Assembly (NCBI GenBank): GCA_965227335.1
Contig: CBDDFV010000001.1
Coordinates: 434,001 to 498,000 of the forward strand
Origin: CBDDFV01 sp965227335
Lineage (GTDB): Bacteria > Planctomycetota > Phycisphaerae > Phycisphaerales > SM1A02
Direction of reading: 5' to 3'
DNA length: 64,000 nucleotides
In this document: piece after piece, positions 25,855 to 35,200 of the stretch
Layout of the letters: each line of letters begins with the position of its first letter
Position numbering within the stretch: position 1 is the stretch's first letter
The notes under the pieces: generated by a model
The model's database searches: none
Seen by the model: only the letters and a program-made list of their open reading frames with translations
Told to the model about the DNA's origin: nothing
Position numbers and translations under genes: made by a program

Positions 25855-27084
25855 ATGAACGATTCTCAGCGACCTGTCGCGCGACTCGCCCTCGAGGACG
25901 GCGCGGTGTTTACCGGACACGCCTTCGGCGCCGTCGCCCCCGTCACCATCCCCGGCGAGGTCGTCTTCAACACCGCCATGTGCGGCTATCAGGAAGCCCT
26001 CACCGACCCCAGCTACCGCGGCCAGATCCTTACCATGACCGCGACCATGATGGGGAACTACGGCGTCAACGCCGATGATGTCGAGTCCGGGACCCCCACC
26101 GTGGCCGGCTTCGTCGTCCGCGAAGCCGCCCGACGACCCTCGAATCATCGCGCCGTCGACGACCTCGACCGCTGGCTGGCCAAGGCCGGCGTGGTCGGGG
26201 TCGCCGGCATCAACACCCGGGCCCTCGTACGACGCATCCGCGAAGCCGGGGCCATGCGGGGGGTCATCTCCACCAATCCCGACCTGTCCGCGTCGGATCT
26301 CGTCGCGCAGGCACGCGCGGCGACGCCGATGGCGGGTCAGAATCTCGCCGCGGACGTCACGCCGGACGCGTCCTTCACGTGGACCGAGGGTCTGGGCGAA
26401 TGGCGGTCCGCCCGGCCCGAGACGGCCGACGACACCCCGCTCCGGGTGCTCGCCCTCGACTGCGGGGCGAAGCGGAACATCTACCGGCACCTGGCGGACC
26501 TGGGATGCGTGGTCGACGCCGCGCCGCTCGACATCTCCGCCGCGGAAATCCGCGAACGACGCCCGGATGGCCTCTTTGTGTCAAACGGTCCGGGTGATCC
26601 GGACGCGGTGTCCTCGGCGATCGAGGTGTTGCGTTCGGTCGCGGGCGAGATGCCGACATTCGGCATCTGTCTGGGTCAGCAGTTGCTGGCGCTGGCGTTG
26701 GGGGGCTCGACGTACAAGCTGAAGTTCGGGCATCGGGGGGCGAATCACCCGGTTCGGAACGTGCTGACGGGACGGGTGGAGATCACCAGCCAGAATCACG
26801 GCTTCTGCGTGGATTCGGAGAGTCTGGGGAAGTTCGGGGGCGAGGTGACGCACGTGCACCTGAACGACGGGACGCTGGCGGGCTTCCGGTGCGTGGATCG
26901 GCCGGTGTTCGCGGTGCAGTACCACCCGGAATCCTCGCCCGGGCCGCACGATTCGGCGTACCTCTTCGACTGCTTCGTGGCGAGCATGCGGACGGGGTTG
27001 GTGGTGGACGCGGCGATGATGCGGGCGGCCCAGTCGGGACGCGAGGCGGCTTCCATCGGCGCTGCAACCGCAGGGGCGGATTGA
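25855..27084 (+). CDS. carA: Carbamoyl-phosphate synthase small subunit
   Basis: This 409-residue glutaminase subunit supplies ammonia to the large subunit for carbamoyl phosphate, used in pyrimidine and arginine synthesis. The N-terminal CarA-specific domain shows LEDGAVFTGHAFG, GEVVFNTAMCGYQEALTDPS and GINTRALVRRIREAGAMRG. The class I glutaminase domain has FVSNGPGDPDAV, the nucleophile Cys272 in FGICLGQQLLALALGG, and QYHPESSPGP with its catalytic His/Glu. The start at 25855 is the family start; the frame is open upstream. The large subunit gene carB is not adjacent. Confidence 0.95.
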   Translation: MNDSQRPVARLALEDGAVFTGHAFGAVAPVTIPGEVVFNTAMCGYQEALTDPSYRGQILTMTATMMGNYGVNADDVESGTPTVAGFVVREAARRPSNHRAVDDLDRWLAKAGVVGVAGINTRALVRRIREAGAMRGVISTNPDLSASDLVAQARAATPMAGQNLAADVTPDASFTWTEGLGEWRSARPETADDTPLRVLALDCGAKRNIYRHLADLGCVVDAAPLDISAAEIRERRPDGLFVSNGPGDPDAVSSAIEVLRSVAGEMPTFGICLGQQLLALALGGSTYKLKFGHRGANHPVRNVLTGRVEITSQNHGFCVDSESLGKFGGEVTHVHLNDGTLAGFRCVDRPVFAVQYHPESSPGPHDSAYLFDCFVASMRTGLVVDAAMMRAAQSGREAASIGAATAGAD

Positions 27085-27110
27085 ACGGAATCTCAAATTG
27101 ACTGGGACGC

Positions 27111-27139
27111 TTGCGAAGGCGTAGCGGCCCAAGTACGCT
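27111..27139 (+). promoter_or_regulatory. Sigma70-type promoter of the secretin gene
   Basis: TTGCGA at 27111-27116 and TACGCT at 27134-27139 are 17 bp apart. This leaves a leader of about 120 bases before the secretin start at 27268. Confidence 0.5.
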
Positions 27140-27267
27140 GACGCCCCTCTGCGGATGCGGTCCACGCTCGTGGCGTTTCGGGCGGTGGAAAGCCTTGACG
27201 CCACTCGGCCTGCATCCGGCGTTTCGAAACCAGCGGCCAGCGCCCGGCCGTTCGTTGGGAGTGACGA

Positions 27268-30102
27268 ATGAACATCTTGAGCCGACGGTATGTCGGGACC
27301 GCCGCCCTGATCGCCACGATGACGGGCGTCACCATGTGCGGTCTCGCGGCTTCCGCCCACGCGTCCCAGGATTCGGGAACGCAGGCGATCAATGACGGCA
27401 TGGCTGCTCTGGCGCAGGCGCGTCAGTATGAGGAGCAGCGGAACTGGCAGGCGGCGGCCGATGCGTACGCACGTGCGTTGTCGCTGATGCCGGGCAACCA
27501 GGAGGCGATCAACGGTCGTCAGCTGGCGTTGCAGATGCTGAACCAGGGCGACATGCTGGACGAGGTCACCCAGGAGCGTGAGGTGATTCGCCAGCGCACC
27601 ATGATCGAGTTCGACAACGCGTTCGCGCGGGCGCAGTCGCAGCTGAATCAGGAGCTGTTCGACGACGCCCTGAACACGATCATCCAGGCGAAGGTGAAGC
27701 TTGACCGCGGACGGCCGTACCTCAGCGAGGTCGAGTACGTCTCGCGAGAGCAGGCGGCGGGGACGCTGCAGGACGACATCGCCCAGAGCCGCCGCGAGGT
27801 CGAGGAGCAGGAGCGGATCGACCAGATCGAGCAGACGCGGCGTGACGCCGAGCGTGAGCGTGAGCGTGAGCGTCAGGAGCGTCAGGCGATGATCCAGCAG
27901 AACCTGCTGCGGGTCCGCCAGCTTCAGCAGGAGCTCAAGTACGACGCCGCGCTCCAGGTGATCGACGAGATCCTGTTCATCGACGAACTGAACCCGACCG
28001 CCCTCGTGCTTCGGGACGCGATCACCACGAACAAGATGTATCGCGACTACGTCGAGACGATCCGTCAGCGGGAGCTGGGTCTGGGTCGCCTCAACCAGGA
28101 GAACCAGGAGTCGATGGTGCCGCCGAAGGGCATCATTGACTATCCGGCCGACTGGCCCCAGATCAGCCGCCTGCGCACGGGCGCCAACGGCTGGGTGGAG
28201 TCGCCGGCGAACCAGCGGGTCTCCCAGATTCTCGGCGAGACGCGGATCCCGGTCGACTTCCAGGGCAACACGGTGGCCCAGGTCCTCAACTTCATCGAAG
28301 ATGTCACGGACGTCACCATCTACGCGGACTGGAAGGCGCTCGACTTCGAGGGCGTGCGGCCGAACGATCCGATCGATCTGCAGCTCGGCGAAACGACGGT
28401 CGCCTCGGCGCTGGAGCGGGTGCTCGAGCAGCTCGGCGACGGGTACTCGACGCCGCCGCAATTCGCGATCCAGGACGGTTACGTCGTCGTTTCCAGCGAC
28501 GAAGCGCTGCGGCGCAACAAGGTCACGGTCGTCTATGACATCCGCGACCTGCTCTTCGAAGTCCCGTACTTCGACAACGCCCCCGACTTCAACGTCAACG
28601 CCGCCCTCAACCAGGGCTCCGGCGGCCGCGGGACCCGGGCGACTTCCGGCGGCGGCGCCGGCGGCGGCTTCGGCGGCGGCGAAGAGGGCAGCGCGGCGGG
28701 CAACATCTTCGGCGAACCCGACCAGGAAGCCGATCGCCCCGAACGCGAAGAACTCGTCGAGCAGATCCGAACCATCATCGAAGACACCGTCGATCCCGAC
28801 GGCTGGCGGAACGCGGGCGGCTCGACCGGCTCCATGCAGGAGCTCAACGGCAACCTGATCATCACCAACACGCCGCAGAACCACGCCCAGATCGAGGGCC
28901 TGCTCAGCGAACTTCGTGAGATCCGCGCCATCCAGGTCAACGTCGAAGGCCGCTTCCTCGCCGTCTCGACCGACTGGTTCGAGCAGATCGGCGTCGACCT
29001 CGACCTCTACTTCGACGTCAACTCGGACGTCCGGACGCAGCAGCTCGCGGCGGACCCGCTGTCCCACCTCAGCGACCTCTTCGACACCAGCCCCGGCGGC
29101 CGCGGTCGGCTCATCGACCCGTTCTTCTACGGCCAGGTCGTGGACGCGGATGGCAACGTGGTCGCCAACCGGATTCCGTTCGGCAACACCGTCGGCATCC
29201 CGACGGGCGTCGACGGCGACGGCGACGGATTCGGCGACCTCACGTACGTCGTCGGTCCGGTCGGCCAGCCCATCCGGGCGACGGACGGCTTCGCGCCCTT
29301 CGGCGTGATCCAGAACTCGTTCGATCCGGAGAACGGCCTCGTGAACACGCTGGCGGAATTCGACGCGGCGAGCTTCGCCGGTCTCGCCACCAGCGTCTCG
29401 CCGGCCCTCTCGCTCGGCATCCAGTTCCTCGACGACATCCAGGTCGACCTGCTCATCGAAGCGACGCAGGCGGACCGACGCTCCGTCGTGCTCACCGCTC
29501 CGCGGCTGACCCTCTTCAACGGGCAGCGGGCGTGGGTCGCGGTGGCCCGTCAGGAAGTCTACGTCTCCGGCCTGACGCCGGTGACCGGCGACGCCTCGGG
29601 CGCCTTCGAACCGCAGACGGACGTGCTCTTTGACGGCTTCGTGCTCGACGTCGAGGCGGTCGTCTCCGCCGACCGACGCTACGTCACGATGAACGTCATC
29701 GCGGAACAGTCCGAGATCCTCGCGATCGAACAGAAGGGCCCGTTCGGCGGGGCCGCGGGCGGCGGCGGTCTGACCGGCGGCAGCGACTCCTTCGAAGGCT
29801 TCATCGAAGCCCCGGTCATCCAGGTGCAGCTCGTCTACACCACCGTGTCCGTCCCCGACAAGGGCACCATCCTGCTCGGCGGTCAACGCAAGGTGTCCGA
29901 GGTCGAAGTCGAGGCCGGCGTGCCCGTGCTCTCCAAGATCCCGTTCATCAACCGGTTCTTCACGAACCGCGTGACCGCGAAGTCGGAAGAGACGCTGCTG
30001 ATCCTCATCCGTCCCGAGATCATCATCCAGCAGGAAAAGGAAGACCTTCTCTTCCCGGGCCTGCGGGATCAGATCGGCGGCGCCGCGGCGTACCTGCCCT
30101 GA
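27268..30102 (+). CDS. Secretin (GspD/PilQ family) outer-membrane channel protein
   Basis: This 944-residue protein forms the outer-membrane pore of a type II secretion or type IV pilus system. A signal peptide (1-33) precedes a TPR-like and coiled-coil region (about 40-250, with a charged AERERERERQERQ run). Secretin N-domains follow (VPVDFQGNTVAQVLNFIEDV and LNGNLIITNTPQNHAQIEGL), with a Gly-rich insert (GGGAGGGFGGGEEG). The secretin core has the signature VSVPDKGTILLGGQRKVSEV, VPVLSKIPFINRFFTN and ETLLILIRPEIII. An insert holds a DGDGDGFGD acidic loop. It stands alone, with a strong terminator after it; no gspE/F/G genes adjoin. Confidence 0.92.
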   Translation: MNILSRRYVGTAALIATMTGVTMCGLAASAHASQDSGTQAINDGMAALAQARQYEEQRNWQAAADAYARALSLMPGNQEAINGRQLALQMLNQGDMLDEVTQEREVIRQRTMIEFDNAFARAQSQLNQELFDDALNTIIQAKVKLDRGRPYLSEVEYVSREQAAGTLQDDIAQSRREVEEQERIDQIEQTRRDAERERERERQERQAMIQQNLLRVRQLQQELKYDAALQVIDEILFIDELNPTALVLRDAITTNKMYRDYVETIRQRELGLGRLNQENQESMVPPKGIIDYPADWPQISRLRTGANGWVESPANQRVSQILGETRIPVDFQGNTVAQVLNFIEDVTDVTIYADWKALDFEGVRPNDPIDLQLGETTVASALERVLEQLGDGYSTPPQFAIQDGYVVVSSDEALRRNKVTVVYDIRDLLFEVPYFDNAPDFNVNAALNQGSGGRGTRATSGGGAGGGFGGGEEGSAAGNIFGEPDQEADRPEREELVEQIRTIIEDTVDPDGWRNAGGSTGSMQELNGNLIITNTPQNHAQIEGLLSELREIRAIQVNVEGRFLAVSTDWFEQIGVDLDLYFDVNSDVRTQQLAADPLSHLSDLFDTSPGGRGRLIDPFFYGQVVDADGNVVANRIPFGNTVGIPTGVDGDGDGFGDLTYVVGPVGQPIRATDGFAPFGVIQNSFDPENGLVNTLAEFDAASFAGLATSVSPALSLGIQFLDDIQVDLLIEATQADRRSVVLTAPRLTLFNGQRAWVAVARQEVYVSGLTPVTGDASGAFEPQTDVLFDGFVLDVEAVVSADRRYVTMNVIAEQSEILAIEQKGPFGGAAGGGGLTGGSDSFEGFIEAPVIQVQLVYTTVSVPDKGTILLGGQRKVSEVEVEAGVPVLSKIPFINRFFTNRVTAKSEETLLILIRPEIIIQQEKEDLLFPGLRDQIGGAAAYLP

Positions 30103-30156
30103 CCACCGGCCTTCAAGCCGGCCGACGCCGCCCGACGGCGTCCGACCCGTCCATCC

Positions 30157-30190
30157 CGGCCCGCTCCGATTCGTCGGAGCGGGCCGTTTT
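30157..30190 (+). terminator. Rho-independent terminator after the secretin gene
   Basis: CGGCCCGCTCCGA and TCGGAGCGGGCCG form a perfect 13-bp stem around the tetraloop TTCG, followed by TTTT, 55 bp past the secretin stop. It separates the secretin from the STAS gene. Confidence 0.92.
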
Positions 30191-30243
30191 CGTGACCGGC
30201 GGCGCCGCCGATCCCGTCCGTCGCGTCGGATCGAGCCGAGCTG

Positions 30244-30272
30244 TTGCCAGTCCCGCGCCCCCTCGCTACGCT
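30244..30272 (+). promoter_or_regulatory. Sigma70-type promoter of the STAS/kinase gene pair
   Basis: TTGCCA at 30244-30249 and TACGCT at 30267-30272 are 17 bp apart. The start codon is at 30411, so the leader is about 130 bases. The spacing and hexamers match the secretin promoter closely. Confidence 0.55.
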
Positions 30273-30410
30273 AAGGAACGCGCTCCCCGGGGCGTCGAGC
30301 GTGCCGCAGTCGTCAAGCCGACCCGCGGCCGCGCGGCGAAGTTCGGTCCCGGGCGTGCGTGATGTCCCGTCTGACCTGTGCGTGGTCCGACCAACACGGA
30401 GTGATTTCCC

Positions 30411-30770
30411 ATGACGTCGAGCGCTTCTCGCCTTCGGGTCTCGGAACAGCAGGGCGTCACCTGCGTCGAGTTCCTGGATCGCAACATTCTCGACGAGGGC
30501 AACATCCAGCAGATCGGCGAGGAGATCGGCGAGATTGTGGACGCCCAGGTGGAGCCGAAGGTGCTGATCAGCTTCAGCAACGTGGACCACCTGTCCTCCG
30601 CCGCGCTCGGGACGCTGATCACCATCAACAGCCGTGTCCGTGACAAGGACGGACAGCTCCGGCTCGCGAACATCGATCCGCAGATCTACGAGGTCTTCGT
30701 GATCACCAAGCTGAACAAGCTTTTTCAGATCCACGACACCGTCGACGACGCGATCGCCAGCTTCTCGTGA
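30411..30770 (+). CDS. STAS domain anti-sigma-factor antagonist
   Basis: This 119-residue STAS domain is of the SpoIIAA/RsbV type. The N-terminal strand pair QQGVTCVEFLDRNILDEGNI is followed by the strand KVLISFSNVDHLSSAALGTL, where DHLSSAALG carries the Ser that the partner kinase phosphorylates. The C-terminal helix is LNKLFQIHDTVDDAIASF. In such pairs the unphosphorylated form releases a sigma factor or other target from the kinase. The probable partner kinase is encoded 72 bp downstream. No sigma factor gene adjoins, so the output may differ. Confidence 0.92.
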   Translation: MTSSASRLRVSEQQGVTCVEFLDRNILDEGNIQQIGEEIGEIVDAQVEPKVLISFSNVDHLSSAALGTLITINSRVRDKDGQLRLANIDPQIYEVFVITKLNKLFQIHDTVDDAIASFS

Positions 30771-30842
30771 CCCGGGCCTGATCCACGCGTCATGTCGGGC
30801 CGGCCGCGAGCCGCCCGAGAACCCTGTCCACGGGCGTTGCTC

Positions 30843-31289
30843 ATGACCGAACGTTCCCCATCCGAGATCGAACGCACGTTCGTCCTGCAGAACCGGCAGG
30901 AGGATCTGCAGGCGGCGCAGCAGGCGCTGCTCGAAGCGGTGGATCAGGAGGCGTACGACCAGACCAGCAGCTTCGCCATCCGGCTCGCGATGGAGGAGGC
31001 GGTCTCCAACGCCTTCAAGCACGGCAACAAGAACGACCCCGACAAGAACGTCCACGTCCGCTTCCGCGTCTCGTCCGAAGCGGTCGAGATCGAGATCGAG
31101 GACGAAGGCCCCGGCTTCGACATCAGCGCCGTCCCCGATCCGACCCAGCCGGAGAACATCGAGATCCCGTCCGGGCGGGGCATCGTCCTCATGCGGGCCT
31201 ACATGACCCGCGTCGAGTACATCCCCCCCGGCAACCGCGTCATGATGCGGTTCGAACGCTCCGCCGAACCGGCGAACGGATCGAACTGA
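30843..31289 (+). CDS. RsbW-type serine kinase/anti-sigma factor
   Basis: This 148-residue protein has a GHKL ATPase domain of the RsbW/SpoIIAB type. The N-box is FAIRLAMEEAVSNAFKHGNK, the Asp of the G1 box is in IEIEDEGPGFD and the G2 box is SGRGIVLMRAYM. It should phosphorylate the neighbouring STAS protein. The ATG at 30843 is preferred because it matches the family length; an earlier in-frame start at 30792 adds an unstructured Arg/Pro-rich stretch. It is the second gene of a two-gene unit and converges on a glycosyltransferase. Confidence 0.92.
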   Translation: MTERSPSEIERTFVLQNRQEDLQAAQQALLEAVDQEAYDQTSSFAIRLAMEEAVSNAFKHGNKNDPDKNVHVRFRVSSEAVEIEIEDEGPGFDISAVPDPTQPENIEIPSGRGIVLMRAYMTRVEYIPPGNRVMMRFERSAEPANGSN

Positions 31290-31380
31290 GGCGAACGGCC
31301 GTCGCCGACGCGGACCGCACGACACCACCGCTGACGTCCGGACGGACGCCCACGCGACCGACCGCCCTCGCCGCTCGCGA

Positions 31381-32109
31381 TCACGCTGGACGCTCCGGCT
31401 CGTCGCGGACGCCGTCGTACCAGATGTCCAGCCCCTCCCGCTGTTCGAGCCCCCGGCGGCCCCGCCGCCCCATCCGCGCCGCGTCGGCCAGCAGCCGGCG
31501 GACGGTGAACCGACGCACCTTGCGGCCGGACGTCGTCACCGGCGTCCGACGCAGAATGCGGAAGCGACCGTGGCGACGGATCGCGCGGGCGAAGGCGAGC
31601 TCCTCCGCCGCGTAGAGCGACTCGTCGAAACCGTCGACCGCATCGAAGACCTCCCGCCGCACGTACAGGAAGCAGCCCCCGGTAACGCGGAAGAGGGCGA
31701 GCAGGCGGGCGGTGATCCACAGGGCGATCCGGGCCGGCCGCGGGGCCGCGTCGAAGACCATGAGCGCCCCGCCTCCCGCGACGCGGGGATCCCGGAGGGC
31801 GTCGAGGGCGGCCCGGAGCGTCGCCGCGTTCAGGAACGTGTCGCCGTCGACGAAGACGATCGGGTCGCCCGTGGTCGCGCGGGCCCCGGCGTTGCGGACG
31901 GCGGCGATCTGACGCTTCTCCACGTGAACGACTCGTGCGCCCGCGGCGGCGGCGAGGGCCGCGGTGTCGTCCGTGGACGCGTCATCAACGACCACGATCT
32001 CCGTCGCCGTGTCCGGGCCGACGACGGCGTCAGCGGCCGCTCGGGCCGCGTGGACGACCTCGGCGATCTGGCGGGCTTCGTTGTACGCGGGAATGACGAT
32101 GGCGAGCAC
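31381..32109 (-). CDS. Family 2 glycosyltransferase
   Basis: This GT-A-fold glycosyltransferase of about 242 residues shows LAIVIPAYNEARQIAEVV, the GT2 entry motif. The nucleotide-sugar Asp pair is in EIVVVDDASTDDTAAL, followed by KRQIAAVRNAGARATTG, the DxD-like IVFVDGDTFLN and VDGFDESLYAAEELAFARAI for the acceptor side. The GTG at 32109 follows GGAAGG at good distance and starts just before the first strand. An ATG at 32190 would add an Arg-rich leader and remains possible. The single weakly hydrophobic stretch near LWITARLLALF may associate with the membrane. Sugar and acceptor are unknown. Confidence 0.85.
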   Translation of the reverse strand: MLAIVIPAYNEARQIAEVVHAARAAADAVVGPDTATEIVVVDDASTDDTAALAAAAGARVVHVEKRQIAAVRNAGARATTGDPIVFVDGDTFLNAATLRAALDALRDPRVAGGGALMVFDAAPRPARIALWITARLLALFRVTGGCFLYVRREVFDAVDGFDESLYAAEELAFARAIRRHGRFRILRRTPVTTSGRKVRRFTVRRLLADAARMGRRGRRGLEQREGLDIWYDGVRDEPERPA

Positions 32110-32233
32110 GAGGGCCTTCCGGCGAGGGTCGCGGGGCGAACGGCAGGCGCGAGCCAGGCGTCCACGGGGGATCGTCGTGAAGTATCGCATCTGACGACCA
32201 GGGAGGGTGATCGGTCGTGCTGGTCCGCCAACG

Positions 32234-32263
32234 AAAACCGCCGCGACCCGAAGGTCGCGGCGG
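32234..32263 (-). terminator. Rho-independent terminator of the subtilase gene
   Basis: On the minus strand CCGCCGCGACC and GGTCGCGGCGG form a perfect 11-bp stem with loop TTCG, then TTTTCG. It begins 36 bp after the subtilase stop at 32299. Confidence 0.9.
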
Positions 32264-32298
32264 ATGGTGTCTGACTCAGTGGTGGGGGTTGGCCGGGA

Positions 32299-35200
32299 TC
32301 AGCCGCCGCCGCCGCCACCGCCGCCGCCGCCGCCACCGCCGAGGCCGCCGCCGATGCCGATGGCCTGGTCGACGCCGAGGTCGATGAGGTCGATGTAGGT
32401 GATCGGCTTGCCGCCGCCGAGGCCGTTCCCGAGGGTGACGGTCCAGAAGCGGAGCAGGACGAGTTCATCGTCACGGACGAAGCGGGGGAAGAACCCGATC
32501 GGCGTGGCGGTGATGGGAGCGGGCGGGGTCGTGGCGCCGACCGCCGCGCCGAGGATGATCCACTTGTTGGAGTCGAAGTCATAGGCTTCGACGAAGTCAA
32601 CGGGAACGCCGTTGGGGAAACCGGCCTCGGTGTAGATGGCCGACGTGATTTCCGCTGCGATCGCGTTGGGTTCCTCGGCGATCATGATCGCCATGACGTC
32701 CGAGATGGCGCCGGTCGCGAGGTAGGTCGGCACGCCGACGGAGTTCGCGGCGTTGCCCCCGAACGGACCGGAGCCGCCGTACTCGCCCTGCGGGATCGAG
32801 GGCGGGTTATCGGGGGGCGTACCGGCGGACTTGAACTTCGCTTCGACGAGGTAGGCGTTGCCGTCCGCGGTCGCCACGGAGAACTTGGTGCCGAAGAGGT
32901 GGGTTCCCGTGAGCGTCGTCAGGGTGACGAGGGCGGGGTTGCCGTCGAAGAAGGGGGTTTCATAGACGTTGATGCCGATGCCGATCCCGCTCGGGAAGGC
33001 GACGCCGTTGTCGCCGGTCATGATGTAGTTCGGATCGGAATCGAGGTCCCAGTCGCCCTGCTGCGGCGGACCCGCGGAGCCGGGGATGGTGCCGGGGGTG
33101 TAGCCGCTCTGGCGGGTGCCGGCGCTGCCGAGGAGGCCGCGCACCTGTTCGGGCAGCAGCGGGATGCCGTAGAACATCTTCGCGAGGCCCTGCACGCGGG
33201 CGGCAAGGGCGGCGATCTGCGGGCACGCGGCGCTGGTGCCGTTGAAGGTGCCGGTGTACGAGCGATCCGCGTCGTCGCCGACGAGGGCGAGGTCGCCGTA
33301 GCCGAGGGTGGCGACGCCTTCGCCCCACGCCGAAACATGGATCTGGTTCGGCTCGGGGCATTCCTGGCAGAAGTTGCTGAACGGCGAGCGGAGGTAGTTG
33401 TTTCCGAAGCCGCCGAAGCCGCCGGGCAGGGCGCCGCCGGTGTAGGTGACGGTCAGGTCATCCGCCCCGGGGAAGCAGGCGCCGACGATGACGCACCCCG
33501 AGTCCTGGTCCATGAACTGGGCGCCGTTGTCGAGGTTGGTCGACGAGTTGCCCGCGGCGAGACACATGGTGACGCCGTTGTCGGAGCCGAGACGCAGGAG
33601 CGTCCAGATGGCGGGGTTCGACGAGATGGGCAGCGGCGGGAACCCGATCGAGAACGAAAGGACGTCGCCCGCCTCGAATTCCGAGAGGGCGTTGACGATC
33701 GCGTTCTGGAGCCGGCCGCCCTCTTCGACGGAGACGGTCGGGAAGAACCACATTTCCGCCTCGGGGGCCATGCCGAGCATGCCGACTTCGTCGTCAGCGC
33801 CGGGGGCGCCGTCGTCGCGGGCGCCGATGATGCCGAGACAGGCGGTGCCGTGACCGGCTTCCGTCTGGGCCGGATCGAGGATGATCTGGGTCTGGTTCGG
33901 TTCGGGCGTGACGTCGAGATCTTCGTGGTTGACGAGAGCGCGGAACTCGATGACGCCGACCCGCTGGCCGAGGCCGCGACTGCGGTCGACATCAGCGACG
34001 CCGAGGTCGATGAACAGCTGGCCGATGGATTCGAGTCCGGCGAGGTCATGTCCCTGACCCTGCCAGCCCGGGAACGGCACTTCGGGGTCGCCGCCCGCGG
34101 TGGCGGATCCGTCAATGCGAATCGTGGTTTCGACGCCGGCCGGCAGCGAGTCTCCCGGATCAATGACGCCGTTGTTGTCGCCCGCGGCGTCAACGAGCCG
34201 CCAGTAGCTCTGCGGCGTCAGGTAGCCCTGGTTGCCGGTGTAGTTCGTCGTCGTCATGGCGGTGGTCTGGCACTCGGCCGTCACTTCCGCCTGGTCGGCG
34301 CAGTCCTGGTCCCACGCGACATCGCAGCAGAAGGTGTCGACCATGCAGACCGCGTTACAGCACGCCGACTGGTTGCACGACGGGAAGTTGGACGGTTCGA
34401 AGCAGCTCTCGTTGAACGAGAACGCGCACGGATCGGGCGAGTCGCCGCAGACGATCGTCGCCGTGTAGTGACAGAGCGAGTCCCAGTTCGGGGCGCCGCG
34501 CAGGGGCCAGCCGGGGGTGCTCATTTCGAAGTCGCAGCAGAACGGGTGAATCGCGCAGACTGCTTCGCAGCAGGCCAGGCTGGTGCTGCAGAACACCTCG
34601 CCGCTGGCCGAGTCGAAGCAGTCGGGGTTCATGTTCATCATGCAGGTCGGATCGGGACCGAGCAGCGTGCCGCCGATGCGGGCGCACGTGAGTTCGGTGG
34701 CGACGTACATGAGTTCGTCCTGCACCATGCACGGCGTCGTGCCGAGTTCGACCGGGGTCAGTTCGAAGGAGACCCATTCGAAGACGTCGAGCCGGTTGAG
34801 CAGTTGGGCGTCTTCGGCGGTCACGCCGCCGGGCCGGGTGACGAACATCATGCCGGCGAGGTCGGGCTGACCCTTGTTGCTGAAGAGTTCAGCGCGGGTC
34901 TCGAGCGTCGCGAGCTTTTCCTCGGACGCCGCGAACATGGGCTGAATCTCGAGCCCGAGCAGGTCGAGCAGGACCTGCACTTCGGTGAGGTCGGCGCCGG
35001 TCTTCGAGACGAGCGAGCGATCGAACGCGGATGACCGCGCGCGGATGTCGTCGCGGAACTTCACCTGCAGCCGTCCGGTCGCGAGCGGCGTCGGCTGCAG
35101 ATCCTGATCGGCGAGCTTCGGCAGCGGCTGGCGGGGCTGGAACTCCTTCGGTCGCTGCACGACCTTGAAGTCGCGCTGGTGAACCGGCACGGACGGCTCG

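Noticed and set aside
26581..29886. Leftward open frame of 1101 codons opposite the secretin and carA 3' end
   Set aside because: It overlaps two genes with clear family motifs on the + strand and has no recognisable domain or ribosome site.
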